This document shows positions 44,474 to 52,348 of a DNA stretch of 64,000 nucleotides, piece after piece. This stretch comes from Kamptonema formosum PCC 6407. Its GTDB lineage: Bacteria; Cyanobacteriota; Cyanobacteriia; Cyanobacteriales; Microcoleaceae. Each line of letters opens with the position of its first letter. Position 1 is the stretch's first letter. Location of the stretch: NCBI RefSeq assembly GCF_000332155.1, contig NZ_KB235904.1:1262590-1326589 (forward strand). Reading direction: 5' to 3'. The position numbers and the translations under genes are program-made. The notes below the pieces were generated by a model. That model saw only the letters and a program-made list of their open reading frames with translations. It was not told the DNA's origin and ran no database searches.

Positions 44474-44556
44474 AGCCGACTTTATCCGTCTTTATCCGCC
44501 TTTATCCGTCTTTTATCCTAATCTTAGAAATACCCGTCTTTTTCCGTCTTTTTTCC
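44474..44556. promoter_or_regulatory. Direct repeats upstream of the vMAP-HTH gene
   Basis: TTTATCCGTC is repeated with 11-base steps (TTTATCCGTC, TTTATCCGCC, TTTATCCGTC), followed by TTTATCC and then CCGTCTTTTTCCGTC. They lie just upstream of the minus-strand vMAP-HTH start at 44443 and before the plus-strand gene at 44638. The regular 11-bp spacing puts each on the same face of the helix and fits an array of binding sites for one regulator, perhaps the HTH protein itself. Confidence 0.5.
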
Positions 44557-44637
44557 CTTTTCAGTTTTGAGCGATCGGTCTATCATATCTATGATTTGGT
44601 AGAAACGTTAATTTTATTTCTACTCTGCATAATATCA

Positions 44638-45507
44638 ATGAAAAACTTGCCTGTTTTTTTAGGAATCGGGATACTGGTTCAGGTCTGTTTTCCTGCGGTA
44701 ATCCAAGCACAATCATTGACCGAACAACGTATCTGTAGTCAAGGTGGGCGATATGTTGTGTTTGCTCAGCACCCTCTTTCTCAAGGGGCATGGGGTAGGG
44801 GAGGACTTGATGGAAATCGTCCCAATAGTCCAGTAGGAGATAGACTCAACGTTGAGATTGCTCATGAACAGATATTCTTCTGTAACAATGGAAGAGTTGT
44901 GGACAACATAGGTTTTGGCCCAACAGGCAGATTCAAGTACCCCCAAGAAGCTATCAGAACTGGTCGAGAAGCCAGCGGTGGCAGAGTTGACAACTTTGTT
45001 CCGATTGATAGTGAACGTTACGATCCTGATGTAGTTAAAATTGTTTTGGCAGGCGGAACAGCAGTTCTTCCCAACCGTTGTGAGTTTCGCACACCAAATG
45101 ATGGTATCTATGGAGGGGTAGTAAACAATTGTCAAGGTTGGACATCAAGAGTCAGGGAAGAATACTGGCGAAAGATGTTCATTGGTACATGGATTGCAAA
45201 AGGCTATCAGTGTCCCAGAGGGACAAATCACACGGAGCAGATCAATATTACAGTTAATGGTAACTCCCTTGTTGCAACCAAAATAAACAGTGGGGGAGAT
45301 AGATGTGTACCGTCTGGGTCTCGTACATTCTTTGGATCAATACCAAGCAATGTTTCTAAGGGAAGCTCTTTCTCTGTTACTTTCGTTGCTGGATATCCAA
45401 ATAATCCAGCAAGTAGTACAACGCCAGATCGGTTAACAATTATTGATGCAAATACATTTAGTTCTAGTGGCGAGGGTATCACCTTTAGGCGTGTTGAGAG
45501 TCGTTAA
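44638..45507 (+). CDS. Secreted protein, unknown function
   Basis: A 289-residue protein with a signal peptide (MKNLPVFLGIGILVQVCFPA, likely cleaved after VIQA). The mature part has six to eight cysteines spread along it (RICSQGG, IFFCNNG, NRCEF, NNCQGW, YQCPRG, DRCVPSG), implying several disulfides. The C-terminal half looks like a beta-rich domain (MFIGTWIAKGYQCP...INITVNGNSLVATKINSGG...DANTFSSSG). I recognise no named family. The start at 44638 was chosen because the upstream 14 residues are not signal-like. It is divergent from the vMAP-HTH gene. Confidence 0.65.
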   Translation: MKNLPVFLGIGILVQVCFPAVIQAQSLTEQRICSQGGRYVVFAQHPLSQGAWGRGGLDGNRPNSPVGDRLNVEIAHEQIFFCNNGRVVDNIGFGPTGRFKYPQEAIRTGREASGGRVDNFVPIDSERYDPDVVKIVLAGGTAVLPNRCEFRTPNDGIYGGVVNNCQGWTSRVREEYWRKMFIGTWIAKGYQCPRGTNHTEQINITVNGNSLVATKINSGGDRCVPSGSRTFFGSIPSNVSKGSSFSVTFVAGYPNNPASSTTPDRLTIIDANTFSSSGEGITFRRVESR

Positions 45508-45673
45508 TTTTATGCTTTCTAGGAGAGTAACTTGGTAGAGGGGATTGGATAGAAGTTCTGGAGAATGAGGAGTGTGAAGGTGATACTCTTAGTAGGATGA
45601 AAAATGCGATCGCTACTTGGAATCTAAGTCAACAGCGCTATAATAGCAAAAGCCATACATCTCGAACTTAATA

Positions 45674-45892
45674 ATGTCAACATCAAAACTAGAAGAAAGA
45701 GTTGCCCAACTAGAAACAGAAGTAGCGCATCTCAAGAATTTACTTCCCATCAGCGCTGCTACCTCAAATCCTTGGTGGCAAAAAATTACAGGAACCTTTG
45801 CTAAAAGTACAGCATTTGAGGAAGCGATGCAGTTAGGAAAAGAGTATCGCCAATCTTTGCAACAGGATTCCGAACAACTTCCTACAGATTAA
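45674..45892 (+). CDS. Antitoxin-like protein upstream of a VapC fragment
   Basis: A 72-residue protein with an N-terminal coiled coil (KLEERVAQLETEVAHLKNLLP) and a C-terminal segment (NPWWQKITGTFAKSTAFEEAMQLGKEYRQSL) of the type found directly upstream of PIN-domain toxins in cyanobacteria. Its stop codon is one base before the ATG of the broken vapC. With the toxin gene interrupted, it may now be an orphan antitoxin. Confidence 0.7.
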   Translation: MSTSKLEERVAQLETEVAHLKNLLPISAATSNPWWQKITGTFAKSTAFEEAMQLGKEYRQSLQQDSEQLPTD

Positions 45893-46001
45893 AATGTACC
45901 TTTTAGATACTGACCATTTAACCATCCTAGAACGGGGCGGACAGGACGCACAACCCTTAGTAGCAAGACTATCCAGTATCAATCCTAATGAAGTAGTAGC
46001 T

Positions 46002-47269
46002 CTGACGGGGTGACAACCCCGTCAAAAGCCTTACCTATAGCGCTTTGAGACGTTTTGTGGTAAAAAAAAATGGGCGATCGTTCTCAACAACCCCCAGAAT
46101 AATTAAATGCTTCCTTTATTTTACCAAAATTGCTTGTCAAGTCAACTCAAAAAAACTGAATACTTAACTCTTGCAATTGTTGTCTGCCTTTTACAAATAC
46201 ACAAACAGGTCAGTATTGAGAGACTAGCTACTGTTTGGTCATATCCTGTACTCTTTGAGAGTCGGAGGCGCAATCTTCAAAGATTTTTTAAGTTGCCAGT
46301 CTTGCGAATTGAAACCATCTGGTTTCCCTTGGTGAAATACATCTTGAACACGGCTTTTAAAAATCAGTCTGTGTTGATGCTAGCTATCGACCGCACTCAA
46401 TGGCGACACAATAATTTATTTTTTATTAGTCTAATTTGGTCGCAAAGGGCTATTCCTTTATACTGGGAAATACTCCCCAAAAGAGGCAGTACGAATATTC
46501 AAGAACAACAAAATTTAATTACACCTGTTTTGGTCTTGCTACAAGATTATCAAATAATTATTCTAGGAGACAGAGAATTTGGTTCTGTCAAGCTGGCGCA
46601 ATGGCTCTATGACGTAGGTGTCAAGTTTGTATTAAGAGTTAAACAAGAACGATACATACAATCTGAAAAAGAAGAATATCAACGTCTAAGCGAGTTAGGA
46701 CTAATACCAGGGACAGGCTTTTATAGAAGCGGGGTTAAAGTTACTAAGCAAAAAGGTTTTGGCAAATTTGATGTGGCAGGTTATTGGAAAAGAAAATACA
46801 AAACTAACGGGGCTTCTGAAGGTTGGTTTCTGCTGACCAATGTAGGTAGTTTAAAATTGGCGATCGCGAGTTTTAAATGTCGGAGTGGAATAGAGGCTAT
46901 GTTTAAAGACTGTAAGACAGGAGGCTATAATTTGGAAAATAGTCATGCCTGTTATGACCGCTTAAAGTCTTTAATTTTATTAATCGCGATCGCATACACT
47001 TGTGCAATTATTCAAGGTCATACAATCAAACAGATGGGGATTCAAAAATATGTGGGTCGGGTGCAGGAATTAGGGCGATCGATACGTCGTCATAGCAACT
47101 TTTGGATAGGTTTATATGGTGAATGTTGGGTGACAGGAAGTGAAGTTTGCCAAGATTTAGTAACTGAATTAATGAGGATTAGAAGTAATAAGCGACCATT
47201 TTTCAAGAAGGGGATAAGGGCTAGAACCTTGATTCTATCTACTCTTTGACGGGGTTGTCACCCCGTCAG
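46002..47269. mobile_element. Complete IS4-family insertion sequence (1268 bp)
   Basis: The ends CTGACGGGGTGACAACCCCG and their inverse form perfect 25-bp terminal inverted repeats, each itself a small hairpin (GACGGGGT/ACCCCGTC). The element is flanked by the direct repeat GTAGTAGCT at 45993-46001 and 47270-47278, a 9-bp target duplication. It carries one transposase gene and interrupts vapC. The perfect ends suggest a recent insertion. Confidence 0.95.
46107..47249 (+). CDS. IS4-family transposase
   Basis: A 380-residue DDE transposase. Candidate catalytic residues are D95 (LAIDRTQW), D155 (LGDREFGS) and E263 (RSGIEAMFKDCKTGGY), the last in the YREK-like helix of the IS4 family. The sequence is full length and intact, with 20 bases to the right inverted repeat, so the element may be active. 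Confidence 0.92.
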   Translation: MLPLFYQNCLSSQLKKTEYLTLAIVVCLLQIHKQVSIERLATVWSYPVLFESRRRNLQRFFKLPVLRIETIWFPLVKYILNTAFKNQSVLMLAIDRTQWRHNNLFFISLIWSQRAIPLYWEILPKRGSTNIQEQQNLITPVLVLLQDYQIIILGDREFGSVKLAQWLYDVGVKFVLRVKQERYIQSEKEEYQRLSELGLIPGTGFYRSGVKVTKQKGFGKFDVAGYWKRKYKTNGASEGWFLLTNVGSLKLAIASFKCRSGIEAMFKDCKTGGYNLENSHACYDRLKSLILLIAIAYTCAIIQGHTIKQMGIQKYVGRVQELGRSIRRHSNFWIGLYGECWVTGSEVCQDLVTELMRIRSNKRPFFKKGIRARTLILSTL

Positions 47270-47466
47270 GTAGTAGCTACTACAATTATTACTTATGAAG
47301 AGCAAACACGGGGGTGGCTGAGTTATATGGGTACATCTCGTTCTTTAGAGGCTCAAGTAGAAGCATATCGGCAATTACAGCAACATCTTAACCAAACCTT
47401 GAGGAAAAAAATCGTCCCCAAAACAATCAACAACCCAAAAATAATCAAGCGCGTTTGATAATTTGA

Positions 47467-48243
47467 CTACAAAATCTGCGATAAAAACTTACGAGTGCGT
47501 TCTTCCTTGGGGTTTTGAAAAAACTCCTCCGGCGTAGCCTCCTCCACCAATAACCCATCAGCCATCAAGACAATGCGATCGGCAACTTCACGAGCAAAAC
47601 CAACTTCGTGAGTAACAATTACCATTGTAATCCCCGTGTCAGCTAAACCGCGCATCACGTCCAAAACCTCCCGCACCATCTCAGGATCTAAAGCTGATGT
47701 CGGTTCATCGAATAGCATAATTTTAGGCTGCATCGCCAGAGCTCGCGCGATCGCAACTCGTTGCTGCTGACCCCCGGAAAGTTGGCCCGGATACTTATGC
47801 GCCTGTGCCAAAATCCCCACTCTTTCTAACAGTTGCATCGCCGCTTCTTCCGCCTGTTTCTTCGGTCGCCGCCGCACCCATACAGGCGCTAACATCACAT
47901 TTTCTAACACCGAGAGATGGGGGAAAAGATTAAATTGCTGAAACACCATCCCCACTTCCCGACGAATTGCTTCAATATTGCGAAGATCGTGGGAAAGTTC
48001 AATTTTATCTATAGTAATCTTACCCTGTTGGTATTCTTCCAGAGCATTAAAAGTGCGGATAAAAGTAGATTTTCCCGAACCTGATGGCCCCATCACTACA
48101 ACGACTTCGCCCCGATTTACCGTCATGCTAACGCCGCGCAGTACGTGAAATTGACCGTACCATTTGTGGACATTTTCTGCTACGATCGTCGGTTCTTTAT
48201 TAATTGAATTTTCTGTGTCTACTGCTGTTGTTTGATTTTCCAT
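47467..48243 (-). CDS. bgtA: Amino acid ABC transporter ATPase (BgtA-like)
   Basis: A 258-residue ABC ATPase with Walker [12 protein letters not shown]-loop QQFNLFPH, signature LSGGQQQR and Walker [15 protein letters not shown], followed by the H-loop VTHEVG. It belongs to the polar amino acid family (GlnQ/AapP-like). The start at 48243 lies five bases after the permease stop. A frame running upstream to 48321 overlaps the permease and is not used. In Anabaena, BgtA serves as the ATPase of the NatFGH system, and gene order here is the same. Confidence 0.9.
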   Translation of the reverse strand: MENQTTAVDTENSINKEPTIVAENVHKWYGQFHVLRGVSMTVNRGEVVVVMGPSGSGKSTFIRTFNALEEYQQGKITIDKIELSHDLRNIEAIRREVGMVFQQFNLFPHLSVLENVMLAPVWVRRRPKKQAEEAAMQLLERVGILAQAHKYPGQLSGGQQQRVAIARALAMQPKIMLFDEPTSALDPEMVREVLDVMRGLADTGITMVIVTHEVGFAREVADRIVLMADGLLVEEATPEEFFQNPKEERTRKFLSQIL

Positions 48244-48248
48244 AATTT

Positions 48249-49445
48249 TTATTTTTGACCTACACCTAAAGTTTGCTCTAATTTGCGACTTGCCAATGAC
48301 ATTGAGTAACAAAATACCCAATAGATAACACCAATAAATACATAAACCTCCGCATAGCGACCAGAATAAGCAGGATTTGCTAAAACTGTGCGAGATATTC
48401 CTACTAACTCTAATATTCCAAACAGAGAAAGTAAGGAAGTATCTTTAAATAACCCAATAAATTGACCGACAATCGCCGGAATTACTGCTCGTAAAGCTTG
48501 GGGTAGTACAATTAATAAAATTACCAGGGGTGTATTTAAACCAAGCGATCGCGCGGCTTCTATCTGTCCGCGTGGTACTGATTGTAACCCTCCCCGCACA
48601 TTTTCTGCCAAATAAGCAGCGCTAAATAAAGTTAAAGCTGCAATTGCCCTCACTAACCGATCTAACTTTGGAGCACCTGGCGGCAGAAAAAACTGCAACA
48701 TTACTTGTCCTAAAAATAAAATGCCAATTAATGGCAAACCTCGGACAATTTCAATATATAATATTGAGAAATATTTGACCACTGGCAAACTACTCTGTCG
48801 TCCAAGTGCCAGCAATACTCCCAAGGGAAAAGAAAGGGCGATACTAACAACTGCGGCAAATAGAGTTAACATTAACCCTCCCCAGTCATTTGTCGGCACT
48901 TCTTTTAAACCTAAACCGCCTTTAATTAACCACAAAATTACAGGAAACGAAAATACCCAACTCAGCGGCAACCAGCGCATTACTTGAGGATTAATTTGTC
49001 TACCAAAACTATAACTGGCAGCGGCAATAATTATATTTCCTAATAGCCAGAGGCGCGATGTTAAGTCAGTAGGAAAAAGTAATGCAGCAGTAATGCTTGC
49101 ACCTAGCACAATTAATAAAGGGTGATTCCAGAGGCTAACTTGCCGATTAAAATTCCCCCAAGTTAAGCCGCCCAGTAAGGTAATTATTCCCACGATTATC
49201 CACAGCCGCCAGTGTAATTCACGGGGAAACCTACCAGCAAAAAATAGCGGTAAGTTTGCTTCAATTACTCGCCATTGAGCTTTTGTTGTTACCCAAATCG
49301 CAAATCCTTTCAGGAATTGGAAGATGATAGTTAAGCAAATAACAGTCAGCAGGCTATTATACCAGCTACTAAATAAGTTTTTCCTCGCCCAATTCCAAGG
49401 CGTAGGCGATTCGCTGACTGGTGGTAATAAGGGGGCGGATTCCAT
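48249..49445 (-). CDS. natH: Amino acid ABC permease (NatH/AapM-like)
   Basis: A 398-residue permease with about eight membrane segments. The N-terminal half is extra compared with simple GlnP proteins. The EAA-type signature for ATPase contact is visible as [31 protein letters not shown]. It lies between the first permease and the ATPase in the same orientation (natF-natG-natH-bgtA), so it is the second permease of a heteromeric importer for acidic and neutral amino acids, by analogy with Anabaena NatFGH. Confidence 0.9.
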   Translation of the reverse strand: MESAPLLPPVSESPTPWNWARKNLFSSWYNSLLTVICLTIIFQFLKGFAIWVTTKAQWRVIEANLPLFFAGRFPRELHWRLWIIVGIITLLGGLTWGNFNRQVSLWNHPLLIVLGASITAALLFPTDLTSRLWLLGNIIIAAASYSFGRQINPQVMRWLPLSWVFSFPVILWLIKGGLGLKEVPTNDWGGLMLTLFAAVVSIALSFPLGVLLALGRQSSLPVVKYFSILYIEIVRGLPLIGILFLGQVMLQFFLPPGAPKLDRLVRAIAALTLFSAAYLAENVRGGLQSVPRGQIEAARSLGLNTPLVILLIVLPQALRAVIPAIVGQFIGLFKDTSLLSLFGILELVGISRTVLANPAYSGRYAEVYVFIGVIYWVFCYSMSLASRKLEQTLGVGQK

Positions 49446-49559
49446 CTGGTTTTAGTTGGTGGTTTTGAATGAGGGACAAAGTATTGAGGTAGAAAGTCTG
49501 AAGACTGCAAGTCATAAATTATCTGCCGGAATACTTCATTCCTGCTGAGTTATTCGTTT

Positions 49560-50765
49560 TTACCTTTCTTTAATTTGCACGCTTCTATTATATAAGTTCA
49601 TCACGATAGCAATGCTTAAACTAATCGTAAGATATGTCACCATAATTAGCAACATTACTTCGACTACGCGCCCTGTTTGATTAAATGTAGTGGAGGCGAC
49701 AAAATATACATCTGGATAGCCAATGGCAACTGCCAAACTAGAATTCTTTGCTAAGTTGAGATACTGACTGGTTAACGGCGGAATAATAACTCGCAAAGCT
49801 TGAGGTAAAATCACCAAGCGCATCATTAATCCCGACTTTAATCCTAAAGCCTTTCCTGCTTCCCATTGGCCTTGAGGTACTGATTGAATTCCCGCACGCA
49901 CAATTTCAGCAATAAAACTGGCAGTATAAAGGGTTAATCCTGTTAACAATGTGGCAAATTCAGGAGTTAGTTTCAATCCACCTTCTAGTTGTGTCCTTTC
50001 TATTACTCTGGGAATATCTAGGGTAAAAGGTGGATTTCTAGTAATAATAAAAGCTATAATTGCTGTTAATAAAATTGCACCGGAAGCCCAGATAAATTGT
50101 CTGCCAGCCGCGCCTGTTTCTAGCCTAACACGAGTCCGCCATCGCCACAGCCAAACCGCAGCTAAAATACCAACAGCTAGTAAAATTAACCATAATCCTG
50201 TACCTGGATTACCTGTTAACCAAGGGATAGCTATACCCAGATTTGTCAAATAAAATGAGCCTAAGAATGGCGTACTACTTTCGAGTCTTGGTAGCGAAAT
50301 AAAAACTGCAAAATACCAGAAAAACAATTGCAGTAGCAATGGTGTATTTCGTAAAATCTCGACGTAGATAGTTGCTAAGTTACGCACTAGCCAGTTGTCG
50401 GAAAGTCTGGCAATTCCGACTGTTAATCCGACAATTGTGGCGGTAACTAAGCCCACACCCATTACCCGAAAAGAATTTACTAAACCTACTAACATCGCCT
50501 GAGCAAAACTGTTAGAGGGATTATAAGGAATAATGCTCTCACCAATGTCAAAGGATGCTTGGGAACCAAGAAAGTCAAAGCCTAAATTGATGCCTAACTG
50601 TCGCAAATTAGCAGTAAGATTATTCCAAATAATTGCGGCAAATACTACTACCAAGATCGCTGCGATCGCTTGACCGGCAACTTTCCAGAATCGATCATCT
50701 CGCAACAATTTAGATAAAGATCTAAAATTAAGTAAGTTTGGAAAATTACGACCCCGATCATTCAT
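49560..50765 (-). CDS. natG: Amino acid ABC permease (NatG/AapQ-like)
   Basis: A 401-residue permease with an N-terminal membrane segment after the DRGRNFPNLLNFRSL start and a large extracytoplasmic loop. The EAA motif is GQWEAGKALGLKSGLMMRLVILPQALRVIIPPLTSQYL. A hairpin and GTTAACT repeats (50803-50891) lie between it and the binding-protein gene. Its length and two-part layout match AapQ/NatG rather than the shorter GlnP type. Confidence 0.9.
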   Translation of the reverse strand: MNDRGRNFPNLLNFRSLSKLLRDDRFWKVAGQAIAAILVVVFAAIIWNNLTANLRQLGINLGFDFLGSQASFDIGESIIPYNPSNSFAQAMLVGLVNSFRVMGVGLVTATIVGLTVGIARLSDNWLVRNLATIYVEILRNTPLLLQLFFWYFAVFISLPRLESSTPFLGSFYLTNLGIAIPWLTGNPGTGLWLILLAVGILAAVWLWRWRTRVRLETGAAGRQFIWASGAILLTAIIAFIITRNPPFTLDIPRVIERTQLEGGLKLTPEFATLLTGLTLYTASFIAEIVRAGIQSVPQGQWEAGKALGLKSGLMMRLVILPQALRVIIPPLTSQYLNLAKNSSLAVAIGYPDVYFVASTTFNQTGRVVEVMLLIMVTYLTISLSIAIVMNLYNRSVQIKER

Positions 50766-50802
50766 AATTTACACCATGATAAGTAGTCTTGAGTAGTTAC
50801 TG

Positions 50803-50857
50803 TTAACTGTTAGTTGTTAACTGTTAACTGTTAATTGTTTAACTGTTAATTGTTAAC
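50803..50857. repeat. GTTAACT array upstream of natG
   Basis: Short arrays of GTTAACT and TGTTAAT units, the same heptamer as upstream of rne (2589-2646). They form part of the 173-base spacer between natF and natG. Confidence 0.75.
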
Positions 50858-50860
50858 AAA

Positions 50861-50891
50861 AAGTTGGGCTTCGCTTAGCTTGACCCAACTT
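50861..50891. terminator. Intercistronic hairpin between natF and natG
   Basis: AAGTTGGG (50861-50868) and CCCAACTT (50884-50891) form an 8-bp stem with a 15-base loop that can pair further (GCTTAGC). It lacks a strong T-run, so it may attenuate transcription or stabilise the natF message, letting the binding protein be made in excess over the permeases. Confidence 0.5.
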
Positions 50892-50938
50892 ACATTCTAA
50901 AGCCTTCTGCCTCCTGCCTCCTGGCTTCTGCCTTCTAC

Positions 50939-52021
50939 TTAGCGAAATGGTGGCGAATAGAGTAAACCGCCATCTTTCCACAGTCTATTTTGTCCGCGAT
51001 CTAGCTTAAGTGTACTGCTCGGGCCAAGATTACGGTCATAAATTTCGCCGTAGTTGCCAACTTTTTTGATAGTGCGGAGTGCAAAATCATTAGGTAGACC
51101 GAGACCTTTTCCTAAATCTCCTTCTGTTCCGATCAAACGTTTTACATTAGGGTCTGTTGTAGTTGTTGCTAGTTGATCGATGTTTTGAGAATTGACACCT
51201 AAATCTTCTGCTTCTATTGTAGCGTAGACTATCCATCTTACCGCGTCCGCCCATTTGGAATCTCCACTACTAACAGCGGGTGCTAAAGGTTCTTTCGACA
51301 TCACTTCATTTAAGATGATGTGTTGATCGGGAGTGGGTAAAATAGTGCGTTTTGACACTAATTGAGAGCGATCGGCCGTGACTCCTTGACATCGACCTTC
51401 TTGATAGGTTGCGAAGGTAGCATTGACATCTTCAAACACAACGGGCGTGTATTTGATGCCAAGTTTCCGCATTTGGTCGGACAAGTTTTGTTCGGTACTT
51501 GTACCTGTTTGAACGCAAATAGATTTGCCGGCAAAGTCTTTTAAAGTTTGGATACCGCTATCTTTTTTGACCATAATGCTCTGGCTGTCGTAAAACACGA
51601 CGGGCGCGAATTCTAGGCCGGTGGAACCGTCGCGGGAAAGCGTCCAAGTGGTGTTGCGGCTAAGAATATCGATTTCGCCTGACTGTAAAGCTGTAAATCG
51701 CTCTTTAGCGTTGAGGTTGCGGTATTCTACTTTTTCAGGATCGTCAAATAACGCGGCGGCGATCGCTCTGCAAATTTCCACATCTAGCCCAGAGTATTTG
51801 CCTTTTTCATCGACAAAACTAAACCCTGGTAATTGACCGCTAACGCCGCAAATCAACGTACCGCGACTAATAATCTTATCTAATCGACTCTGAACTTGAG
51901 GAGTGGCGGAGCTAGTTGTCGCCACTCCTCCCTGTCCTACTTGTCCAGATGGGCCCCCGCAAGCTGTGAGGGAAGCGGTCATCATTATTGCTGTGAGTAG
52001 CATTGAAGCGCATTTACGCAT
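50939..52021 (-). CDS. natF: Amino acid-binding lipoprotein (NatF/AapJ-like)
   Basis: A 360-residue solute-binding protein. The start at 52021 (MRKCASMLLTAIMM) gives a proper lipoprotein signal ending in LTACGG; an upstream frame to 52069 lacks one. The bilobed periplasmic fold is seen in the substrate-binding region (DKIISRGTLICGVSGQLPGFSFVDEKGKYSGLDVEICRAIAAALF). It is the first gene of the natFGH-bgtA set, separated from natG by a repeat and hairpin, and probably captures acidic or neutral amino acids. Confidence 0.9.
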   Translation of the reverse strand: MRKCASMLLTAIMMTASLTACGGPSGQVGQGGVATTSSATPQVQSRLDKIISRGTLICGVSGQLPGFSFVDEKGKYSGLDVEICRAIAAALFDDPEKVEYRNLNAKERFTALQSGEIDILSRNTTWTLSRDGSTGLEFAPVVFYDSQSIMVKKDSGIQTLKDFAGKSICVQTGTSTEQNLSDQMRKLGIKYTPVVFEDVNATFATYQEGRCQGVTADRSQLVSKRTILPTPDQHIILNEVMSKEPLAPAVSSGDSKWADAVRWIVYATIEAEDLGVNSQNIDQLATTTTDPNVKRLIGTEGDLGKGLGLPNDFALRTIKKVGNYGEIYDRNLGPSSTLKLDRGQNRLWKDGGLLYSPPFR

Positions 52022-52348
52022 AGTTTTAGATAATAAATGAGCTAGAAAGTTCCAAAGCCATAGGTACAATGAGTTTGCTCGTACCTTAGCAGAATAGCCT
52101 CAAGGTTTTTACTCGATCTTTTAATCTTATAGGCTTTTGAGAGAATTGCGATCGCGCATTGCAAGTACAGGACTTACGCGCCATTGACTAAAATTTTGTC
52201 TAGATGACTGCTTTTGGGTCGCGATCGCAGCCATTTTATCAATCCGAACAAATCAGGCGAGTTAGGATTGTCAAAATATCTGAGCAATCAGAATAGGTTA
52301 AGTTCGGTCATTGATTCAAGAATCCCACCGCCTTTAGGCCTGGGAGTG
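52022..52348. other. Spacer with a MITE half-site and possible terminator
   Basis: A lone AGGACTTACGC terminal repeat is at 52169-52179. A hairpin, CCCACCGCCTTTAGGCCTGGG (52324-52344), lies just past the end of the CHASE2 phosphatase gene and may end its transcription on the minus strand. I find no gene. Confidence 0.45.

Larger units (their letters stand above)
45894..47458 (+). pseudogene. vapC: VapC-type PIN toxin, broken by an IS and 3' truncated
   Basis: The first part (45894-46001) encodes MYLLDTDHLTILERGG, the PIN-domain N-terminus with the catalytic Asp. The second part (47270-47458) continues in frame, after removing one copy of the target duplication, as TTIITYEEQTRGWLSYMG. The C-terminal half of a normal PIN toxin, with its further acidic residues, is missing: after the region ending YRQLQQHLNQ the sequence becomes low-complexity. 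The gene therefore carries two lesions. Confidence 0.85.

Noticed and set aside
47246-47458. Open frame at the right end of the IS read as a gene
   Set aside because: It starts in the inverted repeat of the IS and continues in the vapC remnant; it is part of the pseudogene.
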